Below are positions 30,914-33,822 of a DNA stretch of 33,822 nucleotides, in pieces. Every line of letters begins with the position of its first letter. Within the stretch, counting starts at the first letter, position 1. Position numbers and translations under genes: made by a program. The DNA is taken from contig SKQW01000204.1 of NCBI GenBank assembly GCA_007118805.1, positions 1-33,822 of the forward strand, written 5' to 3'. This DNA is from Rhodobiaceae bacterium (GTDB lineage: Bacteria; Pseudomonadota; Alphaproteobacteria; Rhizobiales; Tepidamorphaceae). The notes below the pieces were generated by a model. The model ran no database searches and was not told the DNA's origin. It worked only from the letters and a program-made list of their open reading frames with translations.

Positions 30914-30935
30914 GCACTCGGAGCCCGTTTGAGAG

Positions 30936-32291
30936 TTAACCCGCCTCGCCCTTCGGCTCGGCCTTGCGCTTGAGGTTGGTGACCCATCCCGGCTTCTCGA
31001 CCTGGCGCGCCCGGCCGATTGCCAGCGCGTGGGGCGCGACGTCCTTGGTGAGGACGGTCCCGGTGCCGACATAGGCGCCCTCCCCCACACGGACCGGGGC
31101 GACCAGCGCCGTGTTCGAACCGATGAAGGCGCCCGGCCCGATATCGGTGAAATGCTTGGCGACGCCGTCATAGTTGCACGTAATCGTGCCGGCCCCGACA
31201 TTGGCGCCTTCGCCCACTCTCGCATCGCCGATATAGGTGAGATGGTTGACCTTCGCCCCGGTCTCGACGCGGGCGGCCTTGACCTCGACGAAATTGCCGA
31301 TCCGCGCCGTTGCGCCGATATCGGCGCCCGGCCGCAAGCGGGCATAGGGTCCGATCGTGGCGCGTTCAGCGATCATCGCACCCTCGATATGGGAGAAGGC
31401 GCGGATCGTGGCGCCATCGGCGACGGTCACCCCCGGCCCGAAGAAAACATGCGGCTCGACAGTGACATCGCGGCCGATCTTCGTATCGTGACTGAGGAAC
31501 ACCGTGTCCGGAGCGATTAGCGTCGCGCCGCCGGCCAGCGCCGCCTGACGCAGGCGCTGCTGCGCTGCCGCCTCGGCCTCGGCCAACCCGGCACGGTCAT
31601 TGACCCCGAGCACCTCCTGTTCCGTCCCCTCGACGAGTCCCACCGTCTTGCCAAGGCCCACCGCGATCTCCACGGCATCGGTTAGATAGTATTCGCCCTT
31701 GGCATTGCTGGTGCTGATCCTGCCCAGCAGCTCGGGCAAGACACCCGAGCGGAACGCCATAACGCCGGAATTGCAGAGCCTGATGTCGCGCTCCGCTTCG
31801 CTTGCGTCGCGCTCCTCGCGGATGGCGACCAGCCGCCCGCCCTCCCGGATCAGACGTCCGTAGCCGCTCGGGTTAGCCGCCTCGAAGCCCAACACGGCGA
31901 CATCCGCGCCCTGCGCGAGGGACTCGATCATTGCCGTCAGCGTGCCGGGCCGGATCAACGGCGTATCGCCGTAAAGGACGACGATGTCGCCGTCATGGCC
32001 ATTGACGGCCTCCCCCGCGGCGCGCACCGCATCGGCCGTTCCGCGCCGCTCGCGCTGGATGAAGGTCTGCGCGCCGGGCGCGCGCGCCACCGCATAGTCG
32101 GCAACCGCCTCCATCGCCGGCCCCACCACCACGGCAAGGTCGGCCTTGCCGTTGGCGGCCTGCGCGGCGTCCAATACGCAGCCCAGCATCGGCTGTCCGG
32201 CCACCGCGTGCATGACCTTGGGGCTGTCTGACTTCATGCGCGTTCCCTCTCCCGCAGCGAGAACGACGAACAAGGTGGCGCGAGCGGGCAT
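30936..32291 (-). CDS. glmU: Bifunctional UDP-N-acetylglucosamine pyrophosphorylase / glucosamine-1-phosphate N-acetyltransferase
   Basis: VVLAAGEGTRMKSDSPKVMHAVAGQPML; left-handed beta-helix repeats and NYDGVAKHFTDIGPGAFIGSNTALVAPVRVGEGAYVGTGTVLTKDV. Confidence 0.97.
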   Translation of the reverse strand: MPARATLFVVLAAGEGTRMKSDSPKVMHAVAGQPMLGCVLDAAQAANGKADLAVVVGPAMEAVADYAVARAPGAQTFIQRERRGTADAVRAAGEAVNGHDGDIVVLYGDTPLIRPGTLTAMIESLAQGADVAVLGFEAANPSGYGRLIREGGRLVAIREERDASEAERDIRLCNSGVMAFRSGVLPELLGRISTSNAKGEYYLTDAVEIAVGLGKTVGLVEGTEQEVLGVNDRAGLAEAEAAAQQRLRQAALAGGATLIAPDTVFLSHDTKIGRDVTVEPHVFFGPGVTVADGATIRAFSHIEGAMIAERATIGPYARLRPGADIGATARIGNFVEVKAARVETGAKVNHLTYIGDARVGEGANVGAGTITCNYDGVAKHFTDIGPGAFIGSNTALVAPVRVGEGAYVGTGTVLTKDVAPHALAIGRARQVEKPGWVTNLKRKAEPKGEAG

Positions 32292-32426
32292 TCATCTGGC
32301 TCCGATGGCAGGGACCGGTCCCCTGCCCTTCAAGCGACGGCGTCGGGACCGGTTACCGAATTGTTTATTCGCGGTCGCCACTGTAGCGACAGAATCAGAT
32401 AACTGTTGGTAACGGTGCGCAACACG

Positions 32427-33176
32427 ATGAATCAAGCCAACGCTGTCAGACGGTTGAACTATGCGGCGGAGCGTAGCGCCACCCGTGCGCGCATTGCCGC
32501 GTGCATCTGGGCCGGCGTCGCGGTGATTTCCGTGGTGGCTGCCCTGTCGACCGCCCTGAGCGAGCGGGGGACGACGCGGCTTGCCGCTCTGGCGACCTCG
32601 CCGGACACCGGATTTGCGGGCCGGATCGAGCAGCGGCTCGACCAGGGCGATGTGACCCGGCTCGCCGCCGAACTCGACCAGTTGCGCTCGCAGGTGCGGC
32701 TTCTGGCCCTTGAGAATCAGGCGCTCGATACTAGGCTTTCCGCGTCGAACGCCGAGGCGAACCCGATCGCGACGGCCTCCCTGCCCGATGAGGCGCCCGC
32801 CGAAACGTCTCCGGAACGCGGCGAAGCGCACGCGGAGTCGCCCCCCGCGGACTCCGGCGGGCCGCAGGCGGCAGGGGGCGGGCGCGGCCTGGAGTCCAAC
32901 CCTGAGCGCTTCGCCCTGGAGCTTGGCAGCGGCGCCGATATCGGCGAGCTTCACGCCGCCTGGGGGACGCTCGTGGAGCGCCATCCCGACCGGCTCGGCG
33001 GGCTGGAGCCGACCGTCGGCCTCGCCGAAGGCCGCGACGATCCGGATCGCTTGCGGCTTATCGCAGGCCCTGTCGTCGACCCGGCGGAGGCGATCTCGGC
33101 CTGCATGGAGCTGCGTCAGGCGGGGACGACCTGCCATCCGGTCTCGGGACTCGGAGAACCGCTGACGGACGAATGA
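32427..33176 (+). CDS. Bitopic membrane protein with coiled coil, low-complexity linker and C-terminal SPOR-like domain
   Basis: Short N-terminus, TM IAACIWAGVAVISVVAALSTAL, coiled coil LAAELDQLRSQVRLLALENQALDTRL, Pro/Ala/Gly-rich linker, RFALELGSGADIGELHAAW...LRLIAGPVVDPAEAISACMELRQAGTTCHPV. Confidence 0.75.
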   Translation: MNQANAVRRLNYAAERSATRARIAACIWAGVAVISVVAALSTALSERGTTRLAALATSPDTGFAGRIEQRLDQGDVTRLAAELDQLRSQVRLLALENQALDTRLSASNAEANPIATASLPDEAPAETSPERGEAHAESPPADSGGPQAAGGGRGLESNPERFALELGSGADIGELHAAWGTLVERHPDRLGGLEPTVGLAEGRDDPDRLRLIAGPVVDPAEAISACMELRQAGTTCHPVSGLGEPLTDE

Positions 33177-33253
33177 CGGGACCCGGCTGCGGCGTTCCAC
33201 GACGGCGCTGCGGCGCATAGCACAGTCCCGCGCGCCCGCCTTGTCGGTGGCTC

Positions 33254-33303
33254 CGGCATCTGACACAACCTGCCGTCACGTGCCCCCGGCCAGGCAGATG
33301 CCG
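33254..33303 (+). promoter_or_regulatory. Long hairpin in the leader of the EamA transporter gene
   Basis: CGGCATCTG (33254-33262) / CAGATGCCG (33295-33303), 9-bp perfect stem, with inner CCTGCCG ... CGGcCAGG pairing. Confidence 0.5.
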
Positions 33304-33343
33304 ACCCTGAGGTGCCGGGTGTCGTCGGGAGTACTACGGCCAC

Positions 33344-33822
33344 ATGCAGCGAGATGCCGCAACGGTCCGCGCCTATGCGGTCCTCGTCGTCATGCCACTG
33401 TTCTTTTCTTCGAACATGGTCATCGGGCGGGCTGCGGTCGCCGAGGTGGAACCCTGGACCCTGGCCTTCTGGCGCTGGTTCCTGGCCGCGCTCATCCTGC
33501 TTCCGGCCGCCTGGCCGGGCCTGAAGGCCCACCGCGCGACGCTCGTCGCCGAGTGGCGGCTGCTCGCCGTTCTCGGCTTCCTGGGCATGTGGGTGTGCGG
33601 CGGGGTGGTCTACCTGTCGCTGGCCCACACCACGGCCACCAACGGCGTATTGATCTATACCTCGTCGCCGGTCTTCATCCTGCTTCTGGAGATCGCGTTT
33701 CGCGGCCAACGCACGACCCTGCGCCAAGGGCTCGGAAGCTCACTGGCCATTCTCGGCGTGGCGGCGATCCTGATGCGTGGGGATCTGGCGCGGCTCCTGG
33801 CCCTGCAACTCAATCCGGGCGA
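33344..33822 (+). CDS. DMT superfamily (EamA) transporter, 3' truncated by window edge
   Basis: MQRDAATVRAYAVLVVMPLFFSSNMVIGRAAVAEVEPWTLAFWRWFLAALILLPAAW...ATNGVLIYTSSPVFILLLE...LGVAAILMRGD; open to the window end, so absent from the ORF track. Confidence 0.85.
   Translation, partial: MQRDAATVRAYAVLVVMPLFFSSNMVIGRAAVAEVEPWTLAFWRWFLAALILLPAAWPGLKAHRATLVAEWRLLAVLGFLGMWVCGGVVYLSLAHTTATNGVLIYTSSPVFILLLEIAFRGQRTTLRQGLGSSLAILGVAAILMRGDLARLLALQLNPG

Noticed and set aside
30801-30935. glmS ribozyme
   Set aside because: I could not recognise the conserved ribozyme core; only repeat/inverted-repeat elements are visible.

Overview
This GC-rich window reads as core chromosome of an alphaproteobacterium. 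That placement is inferred from protein families and gene neighbourhood; no database search was run. Left to right it contains: a truncated LysR regulator (+); an SLT lytic transglycosylase with a C-terminal SPOR-like segment (-); an RND efflux adaptor and permease (+) followed by an un-tracked 24-aa membrane micro-ORF; a GST (+); znuB and znuC (-) divergent from a His-rich znuA (+) across a Zur-like palindrome; parC (-); a UbiH/UbiL-type FAD monooxygenase (+); a CaiB-type CoA-transferase and an AEC transporter (-); hspQ (+); an IalB-family protein (-); a YejA-like solute-binding protein, a degenerate adenylate-forming (acyl-CoA synthetase-like) protein and a FrnE-like DsbA protein (+); mfd and sdhE (-); recG (+); a DUF502 protein, glmS and glmU (-); an FtsN-like TM/coiled-coil/SPOR protein (+); and a truncated EamA transporter (+). 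I saw no mobile elements, CRISPR arrays, tRNAs or rRNAs. No clear new multi-gene system is evident. The best leads are: (1) a repeat cluster with mutually exclusive pairings between ialB and yejA-like; (2) a similar alternative-pairing arrangement in the glmS leader; (3) a long hairpin leader before the EamA gene; (4) the degenerate adenylate-forming protein in a tight cluster with an orphan YejA-like SBP and a DsbA-like protein; (5) the RND permease with altered proton-relay residues plus its 24-aa micro-ORF; (6) two SPOR-like modules sharing a C-x9-C pair.
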